The notes under the pieces: generated by a model
What the model saw: the letters and a program-made list of their open reading frames with translations, nothing else
Database searches by the model: none
What the model was told of the DNA's origin: nothing
DNA from: Meghimatium bilineatum
Taxonomy: Eukaryota > Mollusca > Gastropoda > Stylommatophora > Philomycidae
Assembly (NCBI GenBank): GCA_034231615.1
Contig: CM067322.1
Span: 65,749,349 to 65,813,348 of the forward strand
Direction: 5' to 3'
Length of the DNA stretch: 64,000 nt
Shown: positions 33,502-48,500 of the stretch, piece by piece
Layout: each line of letters begins with the position of its first letter
Numbering within the stretch: the stretch's first letter is position 1
Made by a program: the position numbers and the translations under genes

Positions 33502-36500
33502 TTGACCGCACTTAAGTTTCATGAAAGTATAAGTATTTTTTTATTTTGGTTAGTGTATTATTATTAAAATCCAACCTGGCAATTACTAGCAACATACGTA
33601 GGCAGATTTATGCCATTTTGTAAGAAAAATCTGACAAATATGTAGATCTACCTTCAAAACAATTAATTCCACCCATTTGTTGTCGGGGCCCAAAATGGGA
33701 GCAAAGAATAGCAACACTGTTTACCTTCCATGCATGTCATACGAGGCGACTAAGGAGGTTATGGGATGGAGTTGGCTGTCCCATCCCATATAGGGTCAGT
33801 GACCCAAAGCCATGCTGAAGTCGGACGAGTCAGGCCGAAAGTCGCAGATATCGCAGCAATGCTGTAAACCATGACACAACGCATTCCGTTCTCCGGACTA
33901 CATCCTGCTGATCGGCAGGAGTTTGAGAACGAACGCAGAAGAAGAAGAAAACAATTAATTCTGTCCAAATGCTAAAAATAATCTGTAATGAATGAGTTAA
34001 ATTCGCCCGTGTGTTGCCGGGCCAGAAAGGGGAGCAAAGAATAGCAACACTGTTTACCTTCCACGCATGTCGTAAAAGGTGACTAAGGAGGTTATGGGAT
34101 GGAGTTGCTGTCCCATCCCATATAGGGTCAGTGACCCAAATCCATGCTGAAGTTGGATGTGTGAGCCCGAAAGGCGCAGATGTTGCAGCAATGCTGTAAA
34201 CCATGGCACAACGCATTCCGTTCTCCGGACTACATCCTGCTAATCTGCAGGAGTTTGAGAACGAACGCAGAAGAAGAATTAGTTAAATCTTGTGTGATGT
34301 TATAAATTCCCAGAGGTCTTTTTTGTTTGCAGACTTCAAGAAAGATTGAAGCAAAAACGCATAGAAAAAGAGGAACAGGAAAAGAAAGAGCAAGTTCAAA
34401 GAGAAAAAATGAGAAGAAATCAAGGCCGTGACCTTTCACTAGCAAAACAGAAGTGAGTTATCAGTTATTTATGTTTAAAAACAGACAATGTTTTGGGTTT
34501 GTTTTTCAAGTTTTCTCTATCTAACAACTTGCCTTATTTTACATATTCCTTCCAATATATATCCTTCCAACATATTCCAATTACAGTGAAATAGAAGAGA
34601 TGTCAGTACAACACAAGACAAAAGTAATGCATAAGGAGATACGGTAGATCACAAATAAGAAAAATCCTACAAATTGCTTGCAAGATATAAACGGAAAAAT
34701 TATATTTGATAAAACAGAAATACTTACAAGATGCGCAGCTTATGTGACAGAACTGTTTGATGACCAATGGAAAAACAAATCTACAATATGCAACAATGAT
34801 GGACCAGCAATACTGAAGGCAGAAGTAGAAAAAGCAGTAAAATAAATAAAATGTGGAAAGGCCAGTGGGAAAATAATAAACAATCTGAAATATGCAGATG
34901 ACACTTTTCTTTTAGCAGAAAGTGAATATGAACTACAAAGATTAATATATCAAGTTGATAAATCAAGTAAAGAATATGGACTGAATATAAATATTTAAAA
35001 AAAATAAGAGCATGATAATCTGCAAAGTCACAGAAGAATAGGTTCTAAACATAAACATACATGGAGAGAAGCTACAACAAGTAGAACACTATCATTATCT
35101 TGGACACATAATCACAAATGACGGCAGATGTGAAACAGAAGTTAATAGGAGAATAGGAATGGCTAAAAGTACCTTCAATGACATGAAAATATTAACATCT
35201 AAGCAAATTACAAAGTTAAAAATGAAAATGATAAAATGCTACATCTATTCTATATTAATGTATGGCTCCGAAACATGGACACTAAAAAAATAATTTAAAC
35301 AAAATTTGGTAGCATATCCTATTTAGGACATAGCAATCAACCCAGAGTTTTTTGGCTGTAGTGATTTTCTAGGCAATATAGACAGTAGTTTTCCATTGCT
35401 TTCTGGATGGTCTATATGCTCAAATGCCTGTGGCAGAGAACGATATCGGTGTCTTGGCCACCACAGAGCTTTACAGTAGGAAGACAGAACAAACAATTAG
35501 AAGACAGAAGTGATGCACTTGAGATGTGGATATATAGAAGAATAGGGATAACATCATGGAAAGAGAAGAAAACAAACAAAGAGGTTCTAGCAACATTTAA
35601 TATGAAGAAAGAATTATTAAGGGAAATAAAGATGAGGCAAATAAAATATTTTGGGCACATTAAAAGACATGCAATCTTATTTAAGACATTACTTGAAGGT
35701 AAAGTCAAAGAGAAGTGAGCAAGAGGTAGGTAGAGATTCAAGTGGGAATATAACATCACAAGATAGACAGGTTATAGTCTTGCAGAGTTTATCACCAAAA
35801 CAAGAGATGGGATTTTGGAGGTCTGTTGCAGCCAACCTTTGTTCTGGAGACGGCACTTGGTGATGATGATGACATATTCCTTCACTATGGCATAATCAAT
35901 CTTCTTCTTATTCTTTCCTTCCTTTTTTACCCTTTATGGATGTCAAGGGAGATACAATGTTCTTGTTCTCGCTTTTCTGGCAGCTTCAGATAATGTTATT
36001 TGGTGTTCGTGTAATGTCTCTGATGTTGTTGATCCAGCGTACTCTAGGTCTACCCCTGGCTCTTCTTTCTGCTTCTCCTCTCTTCTTATATGCTTTTTAT
36101 CCATCATGAACACATTATTTTGTACTTCATGAAAACAGCTTTCATCACAGTTTCACTCACATTGGGATGTATTTCCTCGTCATGTGATGCCTCTACTTAC
36201 TGTGTAACATATTGTCTTCACTCACATCTTGATATCTCAATATGAAATATCTTACCATGATATGTAGTGTCTGTATCATAACACACCTTATAATGAACAC
36301 ACAAATTTAAGGCTTATATATTTTATGTAAAATTATATAGATATACATCATATGTGGAGATACTTCTTCTTCTTCTTCTCGTTCAGAGTTTGACTTGTCT
36401 ACACAGCAAGTCCTGTTTTCTTAATAAATGCTGCTGTATTTGAAAACTCCTCAGTGCTCCCATACATCTTTCTGTGGATATCCATCTCTGTGGGCCAGTG

Positions 36501-39500
36501 TTCTTCCCTTAACTGGTTTAGTGTATTGCAGGATATGTTCAGCTGTCTGTGCTGACTGTCCACAAGGGCACAGTGGTGATGGGACCAATCTTAGTCTATT
36601 TAAGTGGCTGTTTAATCTGTTGTGTCCTGTTCTGAGGCGGAAGATAATAACCTGCTCTGCTCTGTCGCAATAGTGGTAATTGTCTTTTGGGTGGTCGACT
36701 TTCCTGATGGCTTTAATGAGGGTCTTCTTTTCTTGGTAGGTGATTTCTTGGTCTTTTTGTTCCTGTGTTGCTCCATCCTTTGCCAGTCTGTCTGCCTCTT
36801 CATTTCCTGGTATACCACAGTGGGATGGTATCCACTGTAGTACTACCCTTCTTTGGATGCTCACTTCTCACATGGTTTTCTTCAGGTCTGGCAGTTTATC
36901 GCTGTCAAGGGCTTGTAGGACAAACATAGCATCAGTAAGAAATATCACTTAGGATGTAATGGTGAAGTGTATCAACACTCATTTTAAGATATGCCCATTT
37001 TAAGATAGTTGACATGTCTGCATGTGGAGATACAGCTACAGACCTTCTATTACAAGTGTTATAGATTGTCTATTAGAGCATGGCAAATGTGTTATGTAAT
37101 ATATAATTGTTATGTAATATGTGCCATGTTATATAAAATATGTTTCTCTTATGCTCTCTATAGGAAATGTGTACATAAGAAGTAAAATAGAGATTCTTGG
37201 AAGTCCAAATGAAGTATGCTTTCAGTAACAATAACAACAAAAACTGTCATGGTTTGGACATATAAGACGACATGATTCCGTTGCAAAAGTGGTCTTGCCT
37301 GGAATTGGAATTGCTGAAAGAGTAGAGGAAAACAGAAAATCATGGACAGAAAACATCAAAGAATGGACTGGTCACAATTTTTTTCTATGCTTATCTAAAT
37401 TTTCAGAAATATAAATTTGTCAAAAAGTATTGATTGAGTGTTGGCACAACAAATGTAGTACTTATGACTGAAGGGTTATGGATTTTATTGATTAATGAAA
37501 AATGTGCAATTGATGCTAACTTCATTTGATAGTTTTGTCATTATTGACTTCATTTATCAGACATTCTTTTGTTGCTTAACATCTGGTCATCTATGTCTAG
37601 ATTAGAAGAGGCAGAGCTAAAAAAAATTGCAGAGGAACGTAAAAGGGAAAAAGCAGAAGAGAAATTGGCCAGGTAAGATAAGAATTTCAATATCTTGTTA
37701 ATAATTGTACTTTTCAGATTTTGTAAGGGATGCATTTACATGTTATTCTCTATACCTCAATTGTACCACATAAATGGAAGTTTATTTTCATATTAACTCT
37801 ATATTTAATATTTTTTTACTAAATAAGTTTGGGTCCTTCACTCCTTCATGGTATTATTTTTCATAAATATCATCCTCATATTGTTACTCTCAGTTAATAA
37901 ATTCTGATGTGCTCCATTATCTTACTCTTTTTCAGTCTGACTCTTAAACATGTCTATTGTCTATCCACAGATTAATGATGGTTCATGGTTTCCACACTTG
38001 CTGTTAAGCATAGGGGTGGAGCTTTAGCCATTGTTCCAAGGCCAGATATGCCCATGTGATTGCATTAAGTTCATGTTTATTCAAGGTTATTCCAGCATTT
38101 TCTATCCACCTGGTCTACCTTTGGCTTTATATTCTTTTGTTATATGTTGTTATTGGTATTTGGGTTCATTCTCATATGGTGATCGAACCATTTTACTTGC
38201 TGTCTTTCGATATGTTCAATACATGATATTAAACCAACTCGTTTCCTAATTTCTTCTTAGACATGTCAAGGTTACCAAAATCTTTTTCTGCTCCTTACAG
38301 ATGGGAATCTTGACATCTCCTCACAGTTGCTTAATTAAAGAACACTTTAACACTATCAATTGTAGCAGTCAGTGATGAACTAAGTATACTTATGTAATAC
38401 ACAGCAATTCTGTGTTTTTTCATAAAGCCATATTTGTTATGACTTTATGTGTCAGTTGTGAAATGTTATAATTTATAAACATGACATACTATGTACAAAA
38501 CTGACAGGCATTGTGTGCAGTAAAATAATAAAACAATTGAAATTGGTAAATTGACTGTGCGGCAGGAAAATGTGACTAGACTGCTATTTTCATCCTACAT
38601 ATAAAGAGTGTAAATAATAAGGTGTAAAGAAAAGGGTGTTGATAAGAAAAAGGTGAAAAAGTGTTAATAAGGTGTAAAGAAAAAGAAGTAAAAAAAAATC
38701 AAAAATAAAACAAAGCTACATGACAATGGCAAGACTGCAAAAAAAATATCACATATAAGAACAATATGTGACAGTTCCAAAAGGCTCAAGAGTACCATAT
38801 AGAGGTATATAATTATTTTTTAGGACAAATCATCGTTGGAGAACAACGTGATACTTGATAAAAGTGACTTGAATGTCCTGAGCACCAAAATGGTCAGTGG
38901 TGTGGTTGGCCCCTGGAATTAAAATCTGTGCATTGTAGATATCACTAGATATGACCACAATGCTTGTCAGTTTTGTACATGGTATGTCATGTTTGTAAAT
39001 TATAACATTTCACAACTGACACATAAAGTCATAACAAATATGGCTTTAGGAAAAGACACAGAATTGCTGTGTATTACTTAAGTATACTTAGTTCATCACT
39101 GACTGCTACAATTGATAGTCTTAAAGTGTTCTTTATTTAAGCAACTGTGATGAGATGTCAAGATTCCCATCTGTAAGGAGCAAAAAAAAAAGGTTTTGGT
39201 AACCTTGACATGTCTAAGAAGAAATTATGAAAATAGTTGGTATAATATCATGTATTGAACATATCAAAAGACAGCAAGTAAAATGGTTCGGTCACCATAT
39301 GAGAATGAACCCAAATACCAATAACAACATATAACAAAAGAATATCCGAACATAAAGCCAAAGGTAGACCAGGTGGATAGAAAATGCTGGAATAACCTTG
39401 AATAAACATGGACTTAATGCAATCACGTGGGCATATCTGGCCTTGGAACAATGGCTAAAGCTCCACCCCTATGCTTAACAGCAAGTGTGGATACCATGAA

Positions 39501-42500
39501 CCATCATTAATCTGTGGATAGACAATAGACATGTTTAAGAGTCAGACTGAAAAAGAGTAAGATAATGGAGCACATCAGAATTTATTGACTGAGAGTAACA
39601 ATATGAGGATGATATTTATGAAAAATTGTACCATGAAGGAGTGAAGGACCCAAACTTATTTAGTAAGAAAAAGATAAATATAGAGTTAATATGAAAATAA
39701 ACTTCCATCTAAGTGGTACATCAACATGTCCAGTTTGTGGCACAGTGCAAATATCGGGCGGCCAAGGTACTAGGTTCAAACCCTGCTCCAGGCAATTGTG
39801 CATCTTCTGTTCATAAAGCAATAGCAACTCACTGATAATAATATATTGTCTAGAAATTACTACAGCCAAACAATGCTGGTTTGATTGCTATGTTCTAGAT
39901 AGGATATGCTATTAACTTATATCACCATTAGAATAGTTCTGATATAAATTTTGATAAAAATATATTACTTTTAGCATGATTTTGATGTCAATTTTATGAG
40001 CTATTGATTATATTTGGATATGTAGTTTGTGACATTATTTTTATTTATTATTTCCATATTGTTTTTGGAGTATAGAGATTAGAAGTAGCTATTCATTCAT
40101 TCATTTTCCTTTTGCGCTGAAGTTAGTGCATAGGGCAGAGGTCAGATCTCTCCAATTCTGTCTGTTCAAAGCTATTATGTGCAGTTCTTGAATAGTATGA
40201 ATATTGGTTGTGAATATTTTACTTTATCTAAGTATCGTTTTCTGAGTGTTTCTTTTGGTCTACCCCTTGCTCTTTTGCCTGTAGGTATCCATTCAAGAGA
40301 TTGGTGGTGTATTCTGTTGGTGTCTGCGCGTAGGTCATGCCCGATGTAGGACCAACGGCGTTTTCTGATAACATCTGTGATGAAATTTTGATGTGTCTCT
40401 TCTCTGATTTTATCATTCGATTTGAATTCACTCCAATGGGTGTTAGTTATCCTACGAAGGCATTTGTTCTCGAAACTCAGTAATTTCTTTTCTGAAGATA
40501 AAGAGCTTTTCCAGCTCTCACATCCATATGATAGCACCGGAATAACGTACGAATTAAATAAGCACATTTTCGTGCGTGTGCTGATTGACTTTGACTTCCA
40601 GATATTAGACAGTCTGTTAAATGCACTTGATGCTAGGGCATCTAGCATTGATTGCCCTAGCATCAAGAAGTAGCTATAGATGCCATCTATTCATATCAAT
40701 ATAACAGGAACTCAATTTAGAAGTAGCTATAGATGCCATCTATTCATACCAATATAACAGGAACTCAGGTTAGAAGTAGCTATAGATATCTTATTGTGAC
40801 ATATATATCATGGTTGTTGTATTTTCTTCTCAGACAGAGAATTAAAGATCAGATTGAGAAAGATAAACAAGATCGGGCAGCAAAGGTCAGCTTCTGATAT
40901 TCATATATTTTATACAATTGATGGCAACTGTGTAAATGCCTGTACATGTTGTCAACTGCTCCATCATATTTATCATTAGTACAATAATTAATACAAGTCA
41001 TTGTGGACATCTGTGTTCATGTGGTCAAGTCGATAGTCACCAAGATAGTGGCAAAAGGTCCAGAAAAGTTTTGCCCTTGGCCACAATTCAGACTAAAAAA
41101 AGCTGAATGTGCTGTGCAAGTGACACTGATAAACATGTTGTAATGCACAGGCTGGTTCACTAACAATAGAGCTATGCACATTTCCCATTCAGTGAAATTG
41201 GTAAACCACTGATTATGTGTGTGTAGAAGTTGAATGTGTTGGACCAAAGATGTGAAAGAAAGTCATGTTGAAGATGGATGTGTTGGGCCATTGGTGCAAA
41301 TATAACAGCAACACAATACATTTCCATTCTCCTGACTACATCCTGCTGGAAATCTAGTAGGACCATTGTCCTGCTACAAGAGAGATCTAGTGGAGTTTGA
41401 GAATGAACGCTGAAGAAGAAGAATGAAAACTACAATGTGACCAACATTATCTCTAATATTCTCATGAGCACATTGTTAACCTTTAGCAAGCCAGATTAAA
41501 AAAATACGAAACGTCTCCCTGCCACCGGATTCTTTTTTGAAAATTTGCATTATTGATGGTGACTGTTTTGAAAATGTGATAATTCTTTGGTTGTTAGAGA
41601 TATTTAAATAATATTTGCACATATAAATAAAGAATTGAATTATGCATATATTGGTGTAATTTATGTACGTGTGTGTGTGATACCAGACGTATGAGAAAGT
41701 GGTAAAGACGTTTTTCACAAAAAACATATATTTTATAACAAATAAAGAGGAAAAAAATAAGAAAAAAAAATAACTTACCTTACATATCGAATTCCTTGGC
41801 AACACTGTAAACTAAATCACGCAAATCTGTTGTATTTATGTTCTTTCACTGCGAAATTATCAAAATATAGCCGGGGGAACTGTATAAAACATGTAGATTT
41901 GCAGTAAAATCGTTCTTTGAGCTTAGGCCTAGAGTTATTTTTTCAGCCACTTCAAAATATTCGATATCAAACGTGCAAGTCCCCAAACCAACACGGCATT
42001 CTGTATATTCACTGCTGTGAAACTAAATAACCTAATAATCCATGATTCAAGCCACGATTCAATGTTATTTTATTCGAAATACGATGAAATAAAGGTCTAT
42101 AAAACCGATCCATCATCATGGCATCGTACCGGTGTACAGATGTGGTCAGATTAATTGCTCTTAAACTTTTACGAATAGCTAGCCATTCTCAAAAACGATC
42201 ATTTCGGAAGTGGGGGATGTACCGGCTTCGATTGCGCATGTCCCCAGCTATGTGCACGGACTGTGGTACGTGTAAATATCACGATATTATCGTTGGGTGG
42301 GCCGGGCCGCCAAAATTGCGCGCTGCCATTTTGTTTCTCGGCGGCCGGGATTGATATAGGCTTGGTGAAGGTTAAAAGGTGCCATGCACAGTATTTAATA
42401 CTTGCAGCAAACAATCCAGAACTGTAGACCTGAAAAAAACAACATCAAGTTCCATGTAGTGAGTACAGCTGAATTATTTGCTCATGCAGTTTTTAGTGTA

Positions 42501-45500
42501 TCAAAATCCTATCTGATCTGCTTAAGCGGGACAATTTTTCAAAGGAATATAGGACACATATCCATTCTCTGGCCTACGTTCAGCTAGAAATCTAGTATGG
42601 CCATCATCCTTCTACAAGAAGATCCAATGGGAGTTATGATGTGCAGGTTATCATCAGCACACTTTCGATAAGCCCATAGGTGATTTGATCTTCATCTCAA
42701 TGAATGTATCAGAGTGTAGTGTCAGAGTTCCAGTTTGATGCTGATTTATCAGTCTTTTCGTATATTTATTATGTTTCTCTTTACATTCTGTTCCTATCTT
42801 TGCACCAATCTCGTGTAGTTTTGAGAGCAACTATGATTGACACTTTAAAAAATCTTCTGAGCAGATGAGGTCCTTCAACGTATTAACTATGTCAGATATA
42901 TCCATGGATGTACCTATTGACACTGTGGCCATGCCCACCTGTGTATCTGGCTCACTCATTGTCTTCAACCCCTGCATGTCCTGTCAGTCAGTCAGTTCCT
43001 CTTTTGCCAAGTTTGGCACATAGGATGGATGTCATAGTTCTCCATGCCTGTCGATCAGTTGCCAAGGATTGCAGGTCTTGTGCATTTATGCCTGTTGATT
43101 TTAATTCATTCATAAATGTTCTTCTAATGGCATGTCCTGCCACGAATATAAAGATAATCTTTCTGGTCATAAATTGTGTGAAATAATTCCAACCATTGAT
43201 GGCGGACAACTCCCACTTCACTTTGTGGAGCATGTTCATTGAGTCACTAAGTGTATATGCATGAGAATAGTTTTCCGACATCATCCATGACACTGCCTCC
43301 ATCACAGTTTTACTCCATCATAAGACTGCTCATAGTTGTAGTAAAGGCATAGCTGGATTCTTTGACAGTTTGAAAATGTTTGATCCAATGGGAGTTTGAA
43401 AATTAATGCTAAACAAATGCTGAAGAATTATGTATGTTTGAAAGTAGGAATGTTAAGGAAGCAATTGTATCTAAATTTGTATCGATGAACAAGTTTGATA
43501 TTCCTTAATAACCTTGGGTGTAAGCCTGTCTGCTATTTCATGACCATTAAAGCTAGCATGGTCAATGTGTTTAATATTTATGATTCTCAGGAGGTTAGAA
43601 GTAGCTAGAGATGCCGTCTATTCATACAGATATAACAGGAACATCCTACTGGGTCTCTTTTATTTTTCTACATAATGGTCCTAATAGACGCAAGACAATG
43701 GTTATACTAGATTTCCAGCAGGATGTAGTCCAAAGAACAGAGATGTGTCGTATAGCCGGTTTATTTTCCTCGATGTCCCGGCACAGTTGACTTCGGCATT
43801 ATGTTCTGATGTTCATTGTGATTGCATTTGGTATCATTATAATCATATTCTAGGTGTGCTTATTAATATTATGACCATATTTGGATTGTACTTGTGATCA
43901 TGTTCTGGGTGTGTATCTGTAGACTATGTATCACATATTGTATGACTAATTGATTTCTCAATTTTCTAAAAAATACAGTTGACCAAGGAGAAGGAAGATG
44001 AACTTCCAAAGTCTCCATCTGCTGTGTCCCCAGATTCTGCTGTAGCTCCATCTCACAAAGAATACTCCGACTGCAGGTTACAGGTACTTACAGCAGAAAC
44101 ATATAAGTATATTTTATTTCATTACTTTACTTTCGTTACTGCACATTTTCCTGTGAAGAATTGGAGGGAGGCTTTCTATGGGCTTTCTTTTTATTTCATT
44201 ATCAGTGATAATCTTGGGAGAGTTATTTTATGTTTTAGAATCATCATCATCAGGTGGCGTAGGCGGTCATGGCTCTCCACAGCTCTCTGTCCACAGTATT
44301 ATGTATCAAAGTCGTTGTTGTTTCCTTGCCATGCCAGGTTGTCAAACTGTCTAATATTTTCTCACGTTGTCGCCCTCTGTCTCTGGTGCCTTCAATCTTG
44401 CCTGTTGTGATTATGTTCTCTAAACCTGCCTGTCTCATGAAGTGGCCAAAAAAAGAAGATTGCCTTTTTCTTATATTGTTGATTAAGGTCTGTTTCGCAT
44501 TTACCTCTTTAAACACCTCTACGTTAGTTTTTCTGGCAGTCCATGGATGTTTTAGAATAGATATGGTATTTGACTGTTTCTGCTAATGTTAACTTAAACT
44601 GTAGTTAAATCACTATATTTTGTCACATACAACTTTTGGATTGTTGTAATATAATTACTGTGCCATACTCAGAGAAGACTTGTGAGTGCTCAATTTCTCT
44701 CATCATATTTGATATGGTTCTGAGTTTTGTTTCATCACATTTGATATGGTTCTGATTTTTGTTGTGTAAATTCAGTAACTATTGAAATTTCAAGAAGAAG
44801 CACATGTTTAGGTCCTATCGTGAATCAGTTATTAGTCACACCAACTGATCAGCAGAAAATTATATTAGCTCTATTGATGCTCCAACACATTTTAATACAG
44901 ATTCTTTATCTTTGGCATTCATTCACTTCCTGCTGGCTAGCCTACATGCATTCACTTCCTGCTGGCTAGCCTACATGCATTCACTTCCTGCTGGCTAGCC
45001 TACATGCATTCACTTCCTGCTGGCTAGCCTGCATTCATTCACTTCCTTCCAGCTAGCCTGCATTCATTCACTTCCTGCTGGCTAGCCTGCGTTCATTCAC
45101 TTCCTGCTGGATAGCTGAATGTAATTTAAAGAGCAGGAAATGTTGTATCATGGTTTACAATTTGGTTGGGATATGCGCCTTTTGGCATGACACATCTGAC
45201 TTCAGCAAGGCTTTTTGGTTACTGATCTATGGGATTTTTGATTCTTGTTTAGAAACTAGCATCACAGCATGTGGGACACTCCCATAAGTGCTCCGCTGTC
45301 CATTCCAACAGCGATTCCAGTGTATGTAGACTCAGAGTCCCGGTCAGGTGTTGATTGCATGATCTTCTGGACTAAAAAAATACTTTTCTTACTTCCCCTC
45401 TAGATACTCCCATTTCTGATAGTCTCTGTATGTGTATGTTCTCAGCCTCAATGACATTATCTTCATCTTGAAGTGAATTTATGACTGCCTTAATCCAGTC

Positions 45501-48500
45501 TGCTTGATCTCTTCTCAGCATTGTGCTGTCTATTGCCACATTGCCTGCCAATGTTGGCTCTCTTGTTTCGTCTGACCCCAGCATGACCAGGGCAGTATAT
45601 CCATGTAATGCATTGGACAATTGAGTTATTTAATGTCCCACCGCTCTTTTCTCAGCATGTACTTCTCTATCTTGCGCAGCATGCTTTGAGAGTCTGTGAT
45701 TTGAGATTACTGAGACCTATGGGGTGTAGTAATCGACTCTTTGCTAAATCACCTGTTTAGTTGCATCTTACGACATACATAGCAGGTCAAAGTGTTGTTA
45801 TTCTTTGCTCTCATATTAGGTCCTTGCAACACATAAACACATGAGCAGATCCCATACTCAGAGTTATGATGTCTTGGCTTACAGACTAACTTGGTCAATA
45901 CTTGGCCAACTCACTGACAATAAGGGATAAATACACTGATAATAAGGGATAATCAAGCTCATGTTAAATAAGAGAAAGGGGTAAATCCTCAGTAAAGGCA
46001 CACACTAACATACTAAAGATATTTAGGGCTAGTGCAACATGGAGCAATAAGGGGAAAAAAACATAAACAGTGTTGCAGAAAAATATAAATGCAAAATGCA
46101 TTAACAGCATCAACAGAAACACACCAGATATAACTATTGATTTGAGCAGAATAACTGAGAACTTTCAACTAAAAAGTCTTCCTTATGTATCTCTATTTAT
46201 TCCCCCTTAAATAAGAGAACAGGTGTAACACTTTAAGTTATTACAGCAACTACAAGTTCATGCACTTGTGTAAATGCATACAAAGACATTAGAAATACAC
46301 CCTGAAGTTTTTTCGATTCCTCTAAATGGAAGCTGTGCATTGAAAAACATAACAACAAGCAAGAGAAAGGAAAAAACTTCATAAGGAACAGCTTTCTACA
46401 TGGTTTATGTCTATACTTTGAGGATTCCTCAAACATTCAATCAATCAAGTGGCATAGACGATCATACTTCTCCAAAACTCTCTGTCTCTTGTGTGGTTAA
46501 TAAGTTCAGTGGGTGACATTTTCCCGTATCACAGTGACAACCCATCCAGAATGTTGATACATAACTAATAATCATTGGAGTTTATTATGAGGAATACTGT
46601 GTTAGACCTGTATTTTCTTAGTGACCAAAGCCACACTGTGCATTGTGTGGTTCATTGTTCATTCTCAAACTCCCGCTGGATAACTCTTGTAAGAGAACAA
46701 TGGTCTTACTAGATCTTCAGCAGGATGTAGTCCAGAGAATGAAAATGTGTTGTGTTGCCGTTTTATTTGCACCAATGGTCCCAAAAGATCCATCTTCGGT
46801 GGTGGTCAGTATCTAACTGGTCACTTTGACTTTTCAAGATTTGTTCTAGTACCAATTTCCAGAGATTTTATTAATACTGGAACCATTATGTGATTAAAAA
46901 AATTCCCAAATCTTGGAGTGGGTCTTAACCATGGCCTGAATAACCACTAATTATACAATTGCATATACTTATTCCTGCACTATTTCTGTAAGTTCATACT
47001 TTTTAGGTTTTATCATTAAAATAACTACTTTATTTACTAGTACTTCATGTCAGATGTTCATAGAGATTAATGCATTTAGGTGGAGAAGTGTATATATTTA
47101 TAAATCTGTTTCTGAGAAGTAGTTAGCTTGTCTTATAATCGTGAGACTGAGTTTTCTACCTAATTAAAAATCTGGTGCAAGGATTTGAGCTGATATATCT
47201 ATGTGTATACCCACCTTTGCTGTACATATACAGGTACATTTAGGGAGTATTAATTTTGGGTTCATGTTTTTTACAAAATTTAATTCTTCTGTATTTTATT
47301 TAGTGTGTTAGTTTTAATTTATTTTCAGTTTTAGTTACTAATTGACTATCTGGTAATTAAAACCACTTTGTTTATTTATATCTCCTTCCATGGATAGTCA
47401 AATAAAACAACTTCAGGTAATTTACCATTGTAGATAATAAATTGTGTGATTAAATTGTATAGAAAAGAGTGGGGAGGTCATCATGGAAGGAGAGGAAAGC
47501 AAATAAAGAGGTTTTGACAATGCTGCTTATGAGAAAAGAACTGTTAAAGGCATATAAAATATTTTGGACATATTAAAAAACATAACACTTGTTGGGGATC
47601 TTACTTGAAAGTAGAGTTGAAGGGTAATGGGCAACGGGTGTGCAGATATACAGAAGAGAGACATTATGAGATGGACGGGATGCAGTTTGTCACAGTGCAC
47701 GACCAAGGTAAGAGATAGAAGATGTTTGAGATCTGTTGCAGCCAATCTTCATTGCAGAGATGGCACTTGATGATGTTGAAATTGTAACACTACTATTCCT
47801 GATATATGGTTGATGTGTTTTCAGATCCGTCTTACCAATGGGCAAGTCCTAACACAAACATTTGGATGCAAGGAACCTCTTAGTGCTGTCAGGTTATATG
47901 TGGAAATAAATAGGACAGATGGAACTGGTACATTCTCTCTCATGACATCATTCCCTAGGAAGGTTTTTACCTCTGCTGATATGGATGTGCCTTTAGAGTC
48001 TTTAGGTGAGTATGGTCTTATGTCATGTTGGCAGTTGTAACACATACTCAGTATTATGTCTATAGTTGTATGTATTATAAGTTTCAGCTACACCATTGTT
48101 CTGGTGGTGCATGGTGTCTTGATTTTCCCTGATGCTTGTATCATAGCTGTCACTTTCTATCTTCTTCAAGTTAGTTAGTTTGTTCCTTTCATGTCGCAAG
48201 TGACACATAGGGCAGAGTTTTTGATTCTCCATATGATGCGGTCTTCTGTCTGCAGCTTTAGTTACTGGATGGTCTTACAGCCTATTAATTCCCCTTCTTT
48301 AAGAATGGTGTTTTTAAGGGTTGTTTTAGGTCTTCCTCTTTTTCTTTTACCTTCAGGTGACCACATAAGGGCTTATGTATAAGCCAAGGCAGAATGTATA
48401 TTTTGTCTGGATTGTTTCTTATATCCTCACCTTATTCTTGTGGAGACTGCAATGCAGCAGTTTGGTTTGTTTACCAAGAGATTTATATCACCATGTTTAT

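Noticed and set aside
39773..39783. Box B GGTTCAAACCC as a tRNA gene
   Set aside because: No cloverleaf could be formed; the motif belongs to a repeated SINE.
44269..44586. 105-residue + strand frame
   Set aside because: Antisense of the well-preserved LINE-T tail on the - strand.
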